From Sorex araneus (taxonomy: Eukaryota; Chordata; Mammalia; Eulipotyphla; Soricidae): 64,000 nt of DNA. Position 1 is the first letter of the stretch. Each line of letters begins with the position of its first letter. The stretch lies in assembly GCF_027595985.1 (NCBI RefSeq), contig NC_073304.1:215852500-215916499 (forward strand), read 5' to 3'. A program made the position numbers and the translations under genes. Shown piece after piece: positions 1 through 12,499 of the stretch. The notes beneath the pieces are model-generated. The model saw only the letters and a list, made by a program, of their open reading frames with translations, had not been told where the DNA came from and did no database searches.

Positions 1-912
1 GGGCATGGGGACAGCCTTGCCCCGTGCACACACACCCATGTGAGAGAGCAGTGGCAGGGCTGGACAGAGCTGGACAGTCACCAAGAGGGGACTCCACTGT
101 CCCCAGGTCAATAGCCCCCAGGCGGGTGCTGGGCTAATTCAAGCCTACTGGGACTCTGGCCCAAGAGCAGGTGTAGGGGAACTGCCGGGCGATACCCCGC
201 TCCCGGTACCCACAGCCTCCTGACTCCCCAGGTTCAGGTCCCAGGAGAAGAGGTGCTGGAAGAGGCAGCTTGAAGTGGACCCCCTGTCTACTTGGTGGGG
301 GGGGGCGGGAATGCCAGGGATGATGCGACCCTCAGCTGGGCCCCCAGACATGCTGAGAACTGCTCCCACCTAAAGGACACCTCTTTCCTACCCTGACCTC
401 AACCCTGGGGGCTAGTAGGAGGGGCTTCCAAGCCCCTTAGTCATCCTAGGAAGCTGAGCTGAATGGCAATGACTGATATTTACCCAACCACAAACCAATT
501 CTATGGTTTCAGTTATTTTCAGGAGTGGATTCAGGAGGCCCTGGGCAGAGGACGGCATGGCTCTGGGACCCCAGCTGTGGCCCCCGCCAAGACAGGGCAG
601 GAGGGGGGTGTGAGCTGCGTTCTATGGGACTCGACCCAAACTCAGCAGCCAGAGCGGCCCCACCAGCGATATGAAGGTTTTGCAACAGGGAGCCCCTCTC
701 GTTGTGACCCTCTGGCCGTCGAAATGGCGAGGGAACTGCTCCCCAGATCCAGAGCACCCCCCTTGAAAATCGAGCGTCATCTGGGAGGCCTCCCCAGCCG
801 TGCGCAGAGGCTCCAGATCACTCCGGTGACACTCAGGGTGGAGGTGGCGGACCACTGTGCTGGACACTGAACTCCAGGCCTTGCTCTGGCCCAGGACCAT
901 CTCTCCAGCCCC

Positions 913-1180
<268 letters not shown>

Positions 1181-1799
1181 CATTTTTGTTTCTTGTTCTG
1201 TTGTTTTCTTCCCTCCCCCACCCCTCCTTCACCTTCCCGTTGCTCTTCTATGTATGTGTGGGGGGCAGGTCAGAAGCACAGGAAAAGAGTAGCCGCTGGA
1301 AGGTGGCCCAAATGCACATGGTCCGTCATGTCTCACCCCCCCGCCCCCATTTCCATAGTTCGTGCCAGTCTCTTCAGCTTGGGAACCCCCTGCACCCCAG
1401 TCTCCAGACTACAGCTGCCCACCGTCCTGGCAGCTGGGCAAAGATGAAGATTAAGCAGGAAGGAATCCTTCCTCCTCTGAAGATTTCAGAACTTCTAAGT
1501 AGGACAGCTAGGATGCCCCCTCAGCACCCGGAGGGGAGTTAAGAGAACCTAGTCCGGTCCTTTCTTTTATTATTATTATTATTTTCTAATTGAGCTGTGG
1601 AAATGGGGGGAGGGGTGCGGTTGTCTGGTGAGGGTAGGAAGACTTGCTCTCAGCAGCTTGCCCTGCTTTCCTGGCTGCTCCCCAGCACACAGCTACTCAG
1701 TGCTCCCCAACCAACTGCTCCCTGGCCAACCTTCTTATCCTGATATCAGGGGAGAAGCAGGGGGCGCCCAGGGACCCTATGAGATGCCTCAGGAGGCAT

Positions 1800-1975
1800 T
1801 TTGTTTGGTTTGGGGGCCACACCCAGTGATGCTCAAGGGTTACCCCTGGATCTGCATTCAAAATTAACTCCTGGTGAAGTTGGGGGGAATCATACGGGAT
1901 GTTGGGGATTCAACCCTTGTGGGTCAAGTGCCAGGCAAGTGCCTATGCAGGAGGCACCGACCGTGTGGTTCTGAG
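1800..1975 (-). repeat. degenerate SOR-like SINE
   Basis: Diverged antisense copy: gccacacccagtgatgctca, then caacccttgtgggtcaagtg near the B box. Head poorly preserved. Confidence 0.6.
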
Positions 1976-2098
1976 CACTGAGCCAAGAGAAGCCCCTGAG
2001 CTCTGCTGGGTGTGGCCAGAAATGAATGAAAAAATCAACCAGAGGTAGGCCAGGCCCAAAAAGGCTGAGCCAGATTGTCACGGTGGGGTACAGAGAAC

Positions 2099-2201
2099 CT
2101 TTGCTGGGAACATGTGGCATTGGAACTGGCCTCTTCCTCCAGGAAGTGCACCTGAATGTGGCATTGGAACTGGCCTCTTCCTCCAGGAAGTGCACCTGAA
2201 T
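2099..2201 (+). repeat. short direct repeat
   Basis: 'atgtggcattggaactggcc' plus 'tcttcctccaggaagtgcac' and 'ctgaatg' occurs twice head to tail (about 2110-2156 and 2157-2203), a roughly 47-bp unit. Confidence 0.85.
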
Positions 2202-2342
2202 GCCTGAATGAACACTGAGCCTGTTACGCTCCATAGTGTGGTCTTGGCTATGGGCAGGAGTGAAAGGAGGGAGTCGGGGACCAGCTATGCTTCCAGGCCT
2301 GAGTGGGGTTGGGTAGGGGTGGGGGCTGGAGGAGGAGAAGGC

Positions 2343-2487
2343 GGAGGAGGAGGAGGAGGAGGAGGAGGAGGAGGAGGAGGAGGAGGAGGAGGAGGAGGAG
2401 GAGGAGGAGGAGGAGGAGGAGGAGGAGGAGGAGGAGGAGGAGGAGGAGGAGGAGGAGGAGGAGGAGGAGGAGGAGGAGGAGGAGGAG
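2343..2487. repeat. (GGA)n microsatellite
   Basis: About 48 near-perfect GGA units on plus: a polypurine/polypyrimidine tract. The polyglycine, polyarginine and polyproline frames crossing it are not genes. Confidence 0.97.
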
Positions 2488-2698
2488 AAAGAGAAGCAGG
2501 AGGGGCAGGAAGTGAGGCTGCATGGGAGTGCGAGAAGTCAGGAGAGAGGAGATGGTCCCCTAAGAAGTTGCCCTGATGAGTCACAGCTGCTGGGTAGAGA
2601 CCTCCTGGGGTTCCCATCAATGTTTAAAGTTTGCAATTTCTGGGGTCCAAGCAAGAGGACAGCTGATATGGGGCTTGTTTTCTTTACACACACATGAC

Positions 2699-2822
2699 TA
2701 ACCCGGGTTTGATCCCGGACACCATCTCAGGGTCCCCTGATCCCCTCTAGGAGTGATCCCTGGGCAGAGAACCAGGAGTAAGCCCGAGCACTGCCAGGTG
2801 TGACCCCTAAACAAAAATAAAA
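2699..2822 (+). repeat. 5'-truncated SOR-like SINE
   Basis: Starts at the B-box region (acccgggtttgatcccggac) and keeps the 3' half through ccaggtgtgacccc and an A-rich tail. Confidence 0.8.
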
Positions 2823-2857
2823 CACGATAAAATTTGCAGTTCTTTTTTTCCCCACTT

Positions 2858-2995
2858 TCATTTTTGGGTCACACTTGGCGCTGCTCAGAGATCACTCCTG
2901 GCAAGATTTGGGTGACCATATAGGGTGCCAGAGATCAAACTCTGGTTGGCAAGTGCAAGGCAAGTGCCCTGCCGCTATGCATCACTCCAGCCCCC
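2858..2995 (-). repeat. SOR-like SINE, diverged
   Basis: Antisense copy from tttttgggtcacacttggcg to atcactccagccccc, with B-box complement gatcaaactctggttgg. Confidence 0.85.
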
Positions 2996-3312
2996 AAAGT
3001 GTGTGATTTTTACAGAGGATAGTACCCTGGGGCACTGGTGGGAGAGCCAGAACTGGGAGCTGGGGGCAAGGCGCATGTCCCCCCAGCACAGTGGGGCCCA
3101 CTCAGGGGCTGTTGGAGCTGGGTTTTGGGGGTTGACTGGGCACTGCAAAGGGGGGGCAGAGTCAAAGCCTCCAGCAGAGGCCTGGGGGCGATAGTCACGG
3201 GATTGAGCCTCTCCAGGATCTGCAAGAAGCCATGCGTGACAGACAACATGCGGAGGGCCCTGTGGCACCTGGGACACGCCTGTGTGACCCCAAGATCCTG
3301 CTGAGGAGAGCA

Positions 3313-3964
3313 GTTGTGAGTGTGAGTGTATATATATATATATGAGTGCGTATGTGTGTGAGTATGTATGTGTGAGTGTATGAGTGTGTAAGGTGTGAGT
3401 GTAGAAGAGTGTGTTTATGTGTGTCTGAGAGTGCGGCATATATGAATGTGTATATATGTGTGCATAAATATGGTGTGTGTCTGGTGTGCATGTTTTATGA
3501 ATGTGTGCATATGTATGTATATGAATGCTGTGTGTATGTGTGTCTGAGTGTGTCTGAATGTGTAAATATATGATTGTATTATTTATGTATGTATGTGTAT
3601 GTCTGAATGTGTGAGCGTATGAGTGTGTATGTGTTATGACTGTGGGTCTATGTATGTATGTGTATCTAAACAGTGTCTATGTGTGTTGTGAATGTGTACC
3701 TGAGTGTGTGAGTGTATCTGAAAGCATGTGTATATATGTGAGTATATATGGATGCGTGTGTGTGTTATGAGTGTGTGATTATGTGAGTGTACTTGTGTGA
3801 GTGTATATGAATAGATTCTGTTATGACTTGGTGATTGTATGTTTGTATGTGTATATGAATGTGTGTGAGTGTCTATGAACGGTGTGTGTGTTACGGGTGT
3901 ATATGTGTGCGAGTCTATACGTGCATGCGTCTGTGTATGAATGGATGAGTGTATGTGTGTGTGC
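3313..3964. repeat. degenerate TG-rich array
   Basis: About 650 bp of TGTG, TGAGTG, TATATG and TGTATG mixtures with no fixed unit. Alternating purine-pyrimidine throughout. Confidence 0.93.
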
Positions 3965-4607
3965 CCACACCTGGGCGCTCTGTGCATCAGGCACTGAGCA
4001 TGAGTCTGGGGCCTGGAACGTGTCTCAGCAGCACAGCGCACACCTCACATGCATGACACCAGGGTCCCATCCTCAGCATCGCCAGAAACAAGAACAAAAA
4101 CGGATGAGTCTGCAGGGCAGTGGGGCGCAGAGGGGCCCTCTGTGGGGGCAGAGATGCGATTCCTGGGTTCTGAGGACTTGCAGGGGTGGCTGCACCCACA
4201 GTGCCGAGTCCTGCCCTGCTTCCGGCCAGCCAGGCAGCCAGTGGGCTGCGTGTACAGGCCCACAGGGAAGACAGCACCAGGGGGCACTGTGCTCGCTCCT
4301 GCCCCTCACCCATGCTCGGGGTGAGCTATCTCCTTCACACCATCTCTGTAGCCTCCTCCTCACCGCCCATCCACAGCTCGCTTTTGCTTTCTGGGGCTGA
4401 GGGGGAGTTAGCACCAGCACCACCCACAGGGCCAAGCAAGGGCCACAGGAAGGGGAGGGACCTGACTGTTGTTCAGGCCCATCCTCCTCACCCAGGCCTG
4501 AAGCCCAGGCTCCTGCCCTGCCAGCCCCTGGCCTGCAGCCCTCTGGGTCCTGGCTCAGGAAGGAGCTGGTCTCCCCTCCCCCGGGAACAGGCCTGCAGGG
4601 GCCACAA

Positions 4608-4770
4608 CCAAAGCCGGAGAAGGGGCCTGCCTTGCATGCAGTTGACCTAGGTTCAATCCCCAGCATCCCATAGGGTCCCCTGAGCACCCTAGGAGTGATC
4701 CGTGAGCACCGAGCCACAACTGAGCCCTGAACACTGCCAGGTGTGGCCCCAAAGCAAACAAACAAGAAGA
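4608..4770 (+). repeat. SOR-like SINE, diverged
   Basis: gcctgccttgcatgcagttg, gttcaatccccagcatccca and ccaggtgtggccccaaagca mark middle, B box and 3' end; the head is reduced. Confidence 0.8.
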
Positions 4771-5397
4771 TGGGCGCCCAGCGGGCTCTTCACTCAGCAC
4801 CCCCCACCCCGCACTGCACTGTACGGCCTCCCCTGCTGCCAGCCCCAGCGCCCAGTCTCAGAGGAAGGCAGAGGGAGGCAGGGGTCATCCAGGGACCGAA
4901 GTCTGCTGCCATCCTAGAAAAGCACCCCCGATCCGAATCTCCCGGGGAAAGATGGACATCAAGTTCTTCCTGCCGCAGCTAGGCCCGAGGCTGGCCTTGT
5001 CCCACCCCAGCCACACTGCTCTCAAGAAATTGAACTCTGAAGCCCCTCCGCCCCCTGGACCAAGCTCCAAAAACGAAAACAAAAGTCTTCACTCCTCCTG
5101 GCTGCATCTCTCTCCCTACCCTGCCTCTGCACCCCAGCCCCCACCGAAACCCACAGGGCACTGGAGCCTTCATCCCAAAATGAGTCAGGACCCTCTGGGG
5201 GGAGCTGGGGTATAGGAATTCCCCCTCGTGCCAGAAAGGGCTCCCGTTCATACTGAACCACGGATGCGCTTCCCATCGGCCACCCCGTCCAGAGGCGTCA
5301 GACCTGCTGTGGGGGAGCCCCAGTGCCTGCTGCCGGCACCGGTTCTAACAGCAAATTTGCTCCCTAAGTTTATTTTTATTTTATTTTATTTATTTTT

Positions 5398-5563
5398 TCT
5401 TTTTTTGGGTCCCACCCAGCAATGCACAGGGGTTACTCCTGGCTCTGCACTCAGGAATTACTCCTGGCGGTGCTCAGGGGACCATATGGGATGCTGGGAT
5501 TCGAACCCGGGTTGGTGGCATGCAAGGCAAATGCCCTACCCGCTGTGCTATCGCTCCAGCCCC
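5398..5563 (-). repeat. SOR-like SINE, full length
   Basis: Antisense copy with clear tail, body and head; B-box complement gattcgaacccgggttgg. A second copy follows 30 bp later in the same orientation. Confidence 0.95.
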
Positions 5564-5588
5564 TATTTTTTTAATTTTCATTTAATTA

Positions 5589-5771
5589 ATTAATTTTTTT
5601 TTTTTTTTGCTTTTTGGGTGAACCCGGCGATGCACAGGGGTTACTCCTGGCTCTGCACTCAGGAATTACTCCTTGCGGTGCTCAGGGGACCCTATGGGAT
5701 GCTGGGGATCGAACCCAGGTCGACTGCGTGCAAGGCAAACGCCCTACACGTTGTGCTATCGCTCCAGCCCC
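5589..5771 (-). repeat. SOR-like SINE, full length
   Basis: Antisense copy with a 15-nt T run (its poly(A)), B-box complement gatcgaacccaggt and head complement ctatcgctccagcccc. Confidence 0.95.
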
Positions 5772-7519
5772 ATGCTCCCTAAGTTTAATGCTAAAGGCTG
5801 ATCTATGTGGAGCCCCTCGGTCTGAAGATGGGGATAAGAAGCATCTGCACAAGCAAAGCCCTGAATTCAACACGTGGTTTGGGGGACTGGGCTGGGGAGG
5901 TGGGAGCAGGTACAAGTGTTGCCCCAGCACTGCTCTGAGACCCAAGAGGTGGCTCAAGTGGCAGAGCCTCTGCCCAGCAGGTGGGAAGCCCTGAGTTTGG
6001 TCACCAGCCCCACATGGCCCTCCTCACACCGCCATCTGTGGTACCGGCCGGGGCGCTGAGCTCTGACCCACCTCTGAGGGCACCCCTGGGACTCCAACAC
6101 CTTGGAGGGGGCATGAAAGTTCATTCATTCATCTCAGAAGTGCTTGGGCCTGCTGTGTCCTGCCCTGGTTTTCCTTCCAAGGAGATAACTAAAACGGGAG
6201 CAGCTCCTGAGGGCCGGAGCCTGCAGCCCCTTCAACAGGCACCTCTCACCCCCCAGCCTCCTTGGGGGCTGCCCGCTGGGTTTTCTCAGTGCTCCAGAGA
6301 GGTTTCCCTGGGCGGGCAGGGTGGGTCCTGTGAGAGAGGAAGCAGCAGGTGGTCCCGCCGGGCCCGGTGGGGGCTGGCATCCCCCCTCACTGCGCTGCAT
6401 ATTTTCTCTCCTTCCAAAATAGCATCTCTGGAGGGGGGCCGTGAGGGAGTTCTGGGTTCATCGTTCGCCCCCTCCACGGTGTGTTCACAGCTCTCCCGGC
6501 TGTCTCTCGCGACCTGGTTTCCCCGCCGGGCCCCTCTGCTCGGCCTTGCCTCGGCCCTGCCCTCACACTGTGGAGTCCGGAGCCCCTGGCCAGGACGCAG
6601 CCTTGCTCCCCTCAGCAGCACAGACCGTCCCCCGACCCCCACCTGCCCCTAAGAGGGGCTTCCCGGCACTCCTGTCCTCTTGAGGCAGAGTGCACTCGAG
6701 TGGACGTAAATGGAACCAAAGACATCTGGGGGGGCTCTGTGGGAGCCTGGGACAGAGGATAGAAATTCTCAGGTGGGGGCCGGGGAAACGACTCAGCTCG
6801 AGCACGGCGGGCAAGGCCAGGGGTCGACCCCCCCAGCCCTGCATGGCACCCGGCACTGTTGCATGTAAAACCTTAACCACAACGGGTGGTGACCCCCCTT
6901 TTCACACTCGGGGACAGTTTCTGGTTTGGGGTTGGAAAGGGGGTGACTCCTGGCAGTACTTGGCAGGACCGTAGGGTCCTCGCGATGGGGGCTGGACGGC
7001 GGCTGCCCAGCCCTTGGAGCCATCTCCCTGGCCCCTGAGGAAGTGTGGGAATGTCCTGCTCTCTTCTCCAGAGATCCCCTGACACCTGGACCCCACCTGC
7101 AAGAAAACGAGGACAGAAGGCTCCATGCAGAGCGACTGTCTCCCCTCCCTCCCCTGCCCCCGAGCCCTGAGGCTTCCCCACAGGGTCTGAGGCACCTCGT
7201 GCCCTTTGAGACCGACCACACAAGCTTTCCGGCCACTGCTGGGCCCTCCCAGGTGCTGGTGGCAGCAGCTGCTGGGGCCCTGCGCCGGGGCAAGCGATAC
7301 GACCCAGGCTAGTGAGGGAGTCAGTCCGCCACGGCTCAGAGAGAGGGGTCCGAGGGGCTCTCCAGAAAGGAGGGACAGGAGAGGCCGGGGAAGTGGGCAC
7401 CCCATCCATTCCACAGAGGGAGGTGGCCCGGATGTGCTTCCCCTGCAGGGAGCTGGCCAAGGCCTGACCTCCTGACCCCAGGGTGGAAGAAAGAGCCTCA
7501 AAGTCCCCCTGCCCCAGGG

Positions 7520-7615
7520 AGCCTTGCCCGCCCCCCCATCCCTGTTATTTCTGGCTCCATTTTCTTGGTCAAGAAGGGTGTCAGTGGTAATGCAAATTAG
7601 GAGGTGTTGGAGGTG
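7520..7615. promoter_or_regulatory. candidate conserved non-coding element with an octamer motif
   Basis: A non-repetitive, lower-GC patch within GC-rich DNA that contains ATGCAAAT (7591-7598), the POU/octamer site. Conservation cannot be checked here. Confidence 0.3.
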
Positions 7616-8134
7616 CTGGCCGACACCCATCCTGTCCTCCCTCCCCCCAAGCCCACACCGGAGCAATGCCCCCAGCTGAACTGGCATAGAGGGCGCGTGA
7701 GGCTGCAGCTTCTTAGGGGGACTGCTACTCCAGCCCTTCCCGGCCCCGCCCTGCTGGCCTCCCCGGGACAGTCCAGCTGCCCAGGGCACTGCTCGGGCAG
7801 CGGAGGCAGCGGAGGGCAGCGGAGGGAGAGGCAATGCACTCTCGCCAGGGTGAGCAGGGGGCATCCCCCATGGGTGCCAAGAAAAACTTCTCTGACATCA
7901 AGCCTGAGAATTAGGAGGCAGGGAGCTAGGGGCCACCCACACTCTCCCTGTGACCCGTCCCCGGAGGCCTATGCTCCCTCGCTCCCGTTAGGAGCCCCTG
8001 CCCTCATGGGCTCACCCCAGTTCCGATCTTAGTTCATGCTGGTGGAGAAATGGGCCTGGGGGAGCCATCCTGTCCTGTTGCCGGCTCCCCAACCAGACAG
8101 TCAGGGAGTGAAGCCCTCACCGCCCCCCCACACC

Positions 8135-8215
8135 ACCCCCTGGTTTTTATTAGTCCTAATCAGCGGGGTGAAGTGTTTCTCATTAACACGGCTGACTCAC
8201 CCACACCCCCACCCC
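8135..8215. promoter_or_regulatory. candidate regulatory patch with AP-1-like TGACTCA
   Basis: AT-richer single-copy patch holding gtcctaatcagcggggtgaa, cattaacac and gctgactcac (an AP-1 core), flanked by C-rich DNA. Only motif-level evidence. Confidence 0.3.
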
Positions 8216-8275
8216 GCCCTTTGTTAGCAATCAGCTTCTCTCCTCTCCCTCTCCCTCTTTCCCTCCCCCCTCTCT

Positions 8276-8351
8276 CACATACACATGCACACACGCATAT
8301 GCACACACACATGCACATGCACGCACACACACATGCACATACACACGCGTG
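8276..8351. repeat. CA-rich simple repeat
   Basis: About 76 bp of CACACATGCACA-type imperfect dinucleotide repeat. Confidence 0.9.
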
Positions 8352-9026
8352 TGCTTCTCAAAGGAATTGCTGCTCTCCTCAGTCGACCACCAATACGGCC
8401 TCTCAGGGCTCCGGGACATGGATGGGGGTCTCCACTACTGGGGGTCATTGACTGGGGGCAACTGCAGGGGAGAGGGTCGGGCCTCAGGGTCTCCCCCAAA
8501 TGATGCTGGGAGGCCTACTGGGCAGCTGTGGGTGAAAAACCAAGTGGAGGACCCAGAACTGGAGAGAGCTGGGGTGTGGGTGTCTCAGGGGGTTCCCCCT
8601 GCCCCACGTCCAGCCCCAGGTCTGAGCTGAGGGGAGTGGACGGGACCCTCCAGCAGGTCTGCACCCTCAGAAAGGGCTTCCTTCCACTTGATTGCTTCAA
8701 AGCTGCCGTCCCACCTTGCAAAAGCCTCAAAATTTGCTCCCTGTTGTCCCCCACACCCTACACAGTGCTCCCAGATAACTGGGAAACCTTGTGTCTGATC
8801 TCAGCCCTGCTCGGGGGGTGGGGGGATGGCAGGGCTCCTCAGTCCCCCCCTCCATGTCCTCTCTTTGGGAGGCAGCAGCTCTCGTTTCTGGTCTTGGGGG
8901 CACACCAGGCAGGGCCTGGGAGCTCCTCCAGTCTTGGTGCTCAGAGATTGCTCCTGGGGTGCTGGGGAGCCCATGTGGTACTGGGGCTCACCCCAGCCCA
9001 CTGGCCTCTCTCTGACCCAAGGCTGC

Positions 9027-9184
9027 AGGTTTTTTTTGGGGGGGAGGGGTCACACCCAGAGATGCTGAGGACTCTGCACTGAGAAATCACTCCTGGCAGT
9101 GCTTGGGGGACCATATGGGATGCCAGGGATTGAACTGGCGTGCAAGGCAAACACCCTCCCCGCTGTGCTATCACTCCATCCCCA
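9027..9184 (-). repeat. SOR-like SINE
   Basis: Antisense copy; the B-box region is partly deleted (ggattgaactggcgtgcaag) but tail and head are clear. Degenerate similar sequence flanks it (about 8,880-9,000 and 9,195-9,340). Confidence 0.9.
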
Positions 9185-10514
9185 AGGCTGCGGTTCTTAA
9201 TTTTTGCTTTGGAGTTTGGGGTTTACACTCAGCAGAGCGTGGGGGCTCCTTCTGGCTCTGGGTTCAGGGGTCTATGCAATTCTTGGAATCAGACTGGATG
9301 GTCCCACTAACCTTTACAAATGCTGTGGGGCCACACACGTAGCTCCCGGGCCCTGGCCCCTCCTTCGCTCACGCCAAGCCACCCGCTGTCCACTCTTCCG
9401 AGGCCTGTGTCTGTGGGAAAGGCCCAACTCACTGACGAAACCTAGGTGTGGATTCAGGTGGCACAACTCGGGGGGCTCTGGGCACCTATGTGGCAGGGGG
9501 TCCAAAGGCCCTTTTCCTTGGCCAGTGGAGCCCTCTCCCACAGAGCAGCCGTCTCCCCTCTGCTGGCACTCAGCCGGGCACGAGGTTGGTTGGGGTGACT
9601 CTCAGAGGCGGGGAGGGGGAAGCGAGGTGTTTCCAGGATCCCTCCCACCACCCTCACCACCCCACCCTGCCTCTGCGGCAGGGCATTCCCTTTTGTTCTC
9701 TCTCCTGTTGGATGTTGTAGTTTGCAATAGAGGTATTGAGTGGCCATCATGTTCGGTCTATAGTCTACTTTTGGCACGCAGCTTTCAACCCGAGTGGGTC
9801 CTCCCGACATCCTCTACCAGGTGTCCCCTTCTCTATCTCAGCTGCCCTTTCCCCCACCATGTGAGGCCAGTTTCCAAGCTGTGGGGCAGACCTCCTGGTT
9901 CTTATCTCTACTACTTCTTTGGATTTTAAGTGAAGCCCTGACCCGAAGGGGTGTCCTGGAACAACAGGGACCCAGGGGGACAGGGCTGGCAGCTCAGGCC
10001 TTTCTGCAGAGGGCACTGCCCCAGTGAGAGCAGAGGTCAGGGTTCACCCCCTGACCTCCCAGCCTGTGGCACTTTTAAAGGAGTTGCTGATCCTGGGACA
10101 GGCCCGCCCCCTGCGTGAAGCCCAGGAGGACCCGGATCCTGGCCTGTCCTCTTTGGGGGGCCTAGACTGGCTCCCGGAGGGTACACCGCCTTTGCCGTAG
10201 CTGTGAGTGCAGGAAATGCCCCCCGACCCTCGAATCCCACATGTCAGGACTTGAAGGGACCTCCACGAAGGAACCTGCAGAGACCGACATGGGCTCGGGG
10301 TGGAGGTTGGGGGGGTGAGGGCCACTTTGCCATGGAGTCACCCACAGTGGCCCCCTTGTCACAAATAAACTCCTTCCCAGCACCAGCACCTGCAACCACT
10401 TGCCTGGGCGGTGTGCAGCCTCACCGCAGGACAGACAAGGGCCCCACGTGCCCAGCCCTCCCATGTCTGTGTCCCCACCCCCCGGGCCCCCAGCCATGGA
10501 GCGCACAGACAGGG

Positions 10515-11669
10515 CGCAGATGGAACAGGTCAGTTTTATTTGGACTTTCAGCTTGTTCAGAGCGCTGGGTGGGGGGGCCTCCCCCCACATCCCCTCTCCC
10601 GTGCCCGGCCCCATCTCCCGGGCTGGGAGCCAGGCCACGTGTCCTCGCCCTGCCTGATGCCCGCTTCTCGCTGCTGCCCAGGAGGAGGGAAGGGCTGGGC
10701 AAGTGGCCCTGACGTGTTGGATCCGGATGGTACCCGCGTGAGGCCCCGAGAGAGGATCGCAGTGGAGGGGGGTGGATTCATCGTGGGGCGGCAGACTCTT
10801 GCCGTAGGAAGCTCCCCACCTCAGCCCTGGGGACCCCCTGGCCTCCTGCTTGCCCGTCCTTCTGAGGGTACGACTCTGAGGTAGATTTCACAGGGGGGTG
10901 GGGGGCGCTGGGGCGCGGGAAGGGATTAGCTCTTTAGAAGTAGGTCCACAGCACCCTGGGCCCTTTCTCGGTGCCCGCCTGGTGTCAGGGTTGATGTGCC
11001 CTGCTAGCAGGTTCCACAGGGATCCAGGGCCCACGCGGCAGCTGGACGAGGGGGTTCCACCCTCCACCGAGGCTGCGGCAGCAACCCCTGGCCTGAAGGC
11101 TGTAGACCCCCGGCCCTCCGGGCAGCCTCTTTGGGCCCCATCCTCCCAGGACGCTGGGGTGGCCCCTCCTGCCACCCACCTATTCCCCAGGAGAGCTGGC
11201 TCCCAGGGAATGGCGGGACACGCCTCCTTCCCCGGGTGGGGGCCCCTGGCCAGGAGTCCTGAGCTGCCAGGGATCGGGGGAGAGGAGCTGGCATCCCAGG
11301 GAGGGGTGCCCTGGACAGAACCCCGCCTGAGAAAGGGGTGTCGGGAAGGGAAGGGGGCGCTCCCGGAGCCTGTTGAGATGCTCCCGGCCCCCCAGGCCCA
11401 AGCACTAGACACCTCCTGGGATCCAACCCCACTTGAAAACAGCCCGGCAGAGGGGCACCCTTCCTCTGCCCGCCGCAGCCCCCTCACCCCCACCTCAGCC
11501 TCGGACCCGGGGAACCAGGAGGCCGGCACACACACGGGCTTGGTAGCTAGTGGGGGTACCTGGGGTGGCGAGGGGCTGGGCCCCTCCACGAGATTCATGC
11601 AGCATTCAAAGTGAGTGAGTGTCTGGGGGCGATGGCACGGGCAGAGACAGCCGCGGGCAGGGGCGCGCC
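10515..11669 (-). other. TBKBP1: TBKBP1 3' UTR (approximate end)
   Basis: GC-rich non-coding sequence from the TAG to just past an AATAAA on the minus strand. About 1.15 kb, with no SINE inside it. The cleavage point is inferred from the signal position. Long ORFs on both strands here are GC-driven. Confidence 0.75.
10535..10540 (-). terminator. TBKBP1 polyadenylation signal AATAAA
   Basis: Minus-strand AATAAA (plus 'tttatt') followed on the minus strand by a T/G-containing stretch (ctgttcc...ctgtctgtg) that suits a downstream element. It is about 1.13 kb past the TBKBP1 stop. Confidence 0.75.
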
Positions 11670-11798
11670 CTAGATCTTGCTGTTCTCCAGGTGGGAGTCA
11701 ATGTGTTTGATGAGGGCATCATCGGGGTATCCAACGGGGAAACCCAGCTGGCAGAGGGGGCAGCTGCGGATGTCGGACCCCACGGTCTCCATCAGGAG
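11670..11798 (-). CDS. TBKBP1: TBKBP1 exon 10, coding part (C2H2 zinc finger and stop)
   Basis: 129 nt, residues 547-588 and TAG at 11672-11670. Encodes a C-X2-C-X15-H-X3-H finger (CPLC...HIDSH) ending LENSKI. Acceptor ctccacag. The same exon continues as 3' UTR. Confidence 0.96.
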   Translation of the reverse strand, partial: LLMETVGSDIRSCPLCQLGFPVGYPDDALIKHIDSHLENSKI

Positions 11799-12450
11799 CT
11801 GTGGAGAGAGGGGTGGGGGTTACACACGCCCCTGACCTGCTCCCACAGCCCCAGCCACCCTTGCTGGGACCCGAGTAAGGGGGTCCGGCAGGCTGAAGCC
11901 ACCTGGGCAGCCTGACCCCAACCCTCTCCACAGTCCCCGGGGAGTCGGGGTGCTACAAGGTGAGGGAGGGCCAGAGCCAGCGTCCCCTGGCCCCCACCCC
12001 ACTCCAAAGTAATCTCAACTCCCAGATCATCTCAACAAACTCCTCCCCCCACCATGTCTGCTTGTTTCTGTCCTGGGGATTATTGAGGGGGAGGAGGGTG
12101 GCTCTGACCCAGGGATCTCCGAAATTCCGGGGAATAATGGAGTGAGACAGAAACAAGCAGAGGGGCTGAGGCGGGAGGGCAGGTGCGGCTGGGCGGCCCT
12201 GTCGGACCCACCCAGACAGCCTGACCCCATCATCATCTCACAGGTGAAAACCCGGAGGCTCCCTGAGGGTCACTGACTGGGCCACGGCGCCCGGCCACTC
12301 AGTGGTGGACTCAGGAATCCTAGTGGGTACTGTCACTCAGACGTGGGGGAGGGGGCGGTGAAGGGGGCAGGCGATTCCCAGGGCAGCAGGGACTGGGCGG
12401 GGGGGATGAGGGGGGCGGCCTTGAGCGCTCTCCTCCCAACCGCGCGCGCG

Positions 12451-12499
<49 letters not shown>

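Noticed and set aside
2208-2576. ORFs with polyglycine, polyarginine and polyproline
   Set aside because: Produced by reading the GGA microsatellite in different frames.
6902-7864. 320-codon minus-strand ORF and overlapping frames
   Set aside because: GC-rich DNA with few stops in several frames; no recognisable domain, no splice or promoter context.
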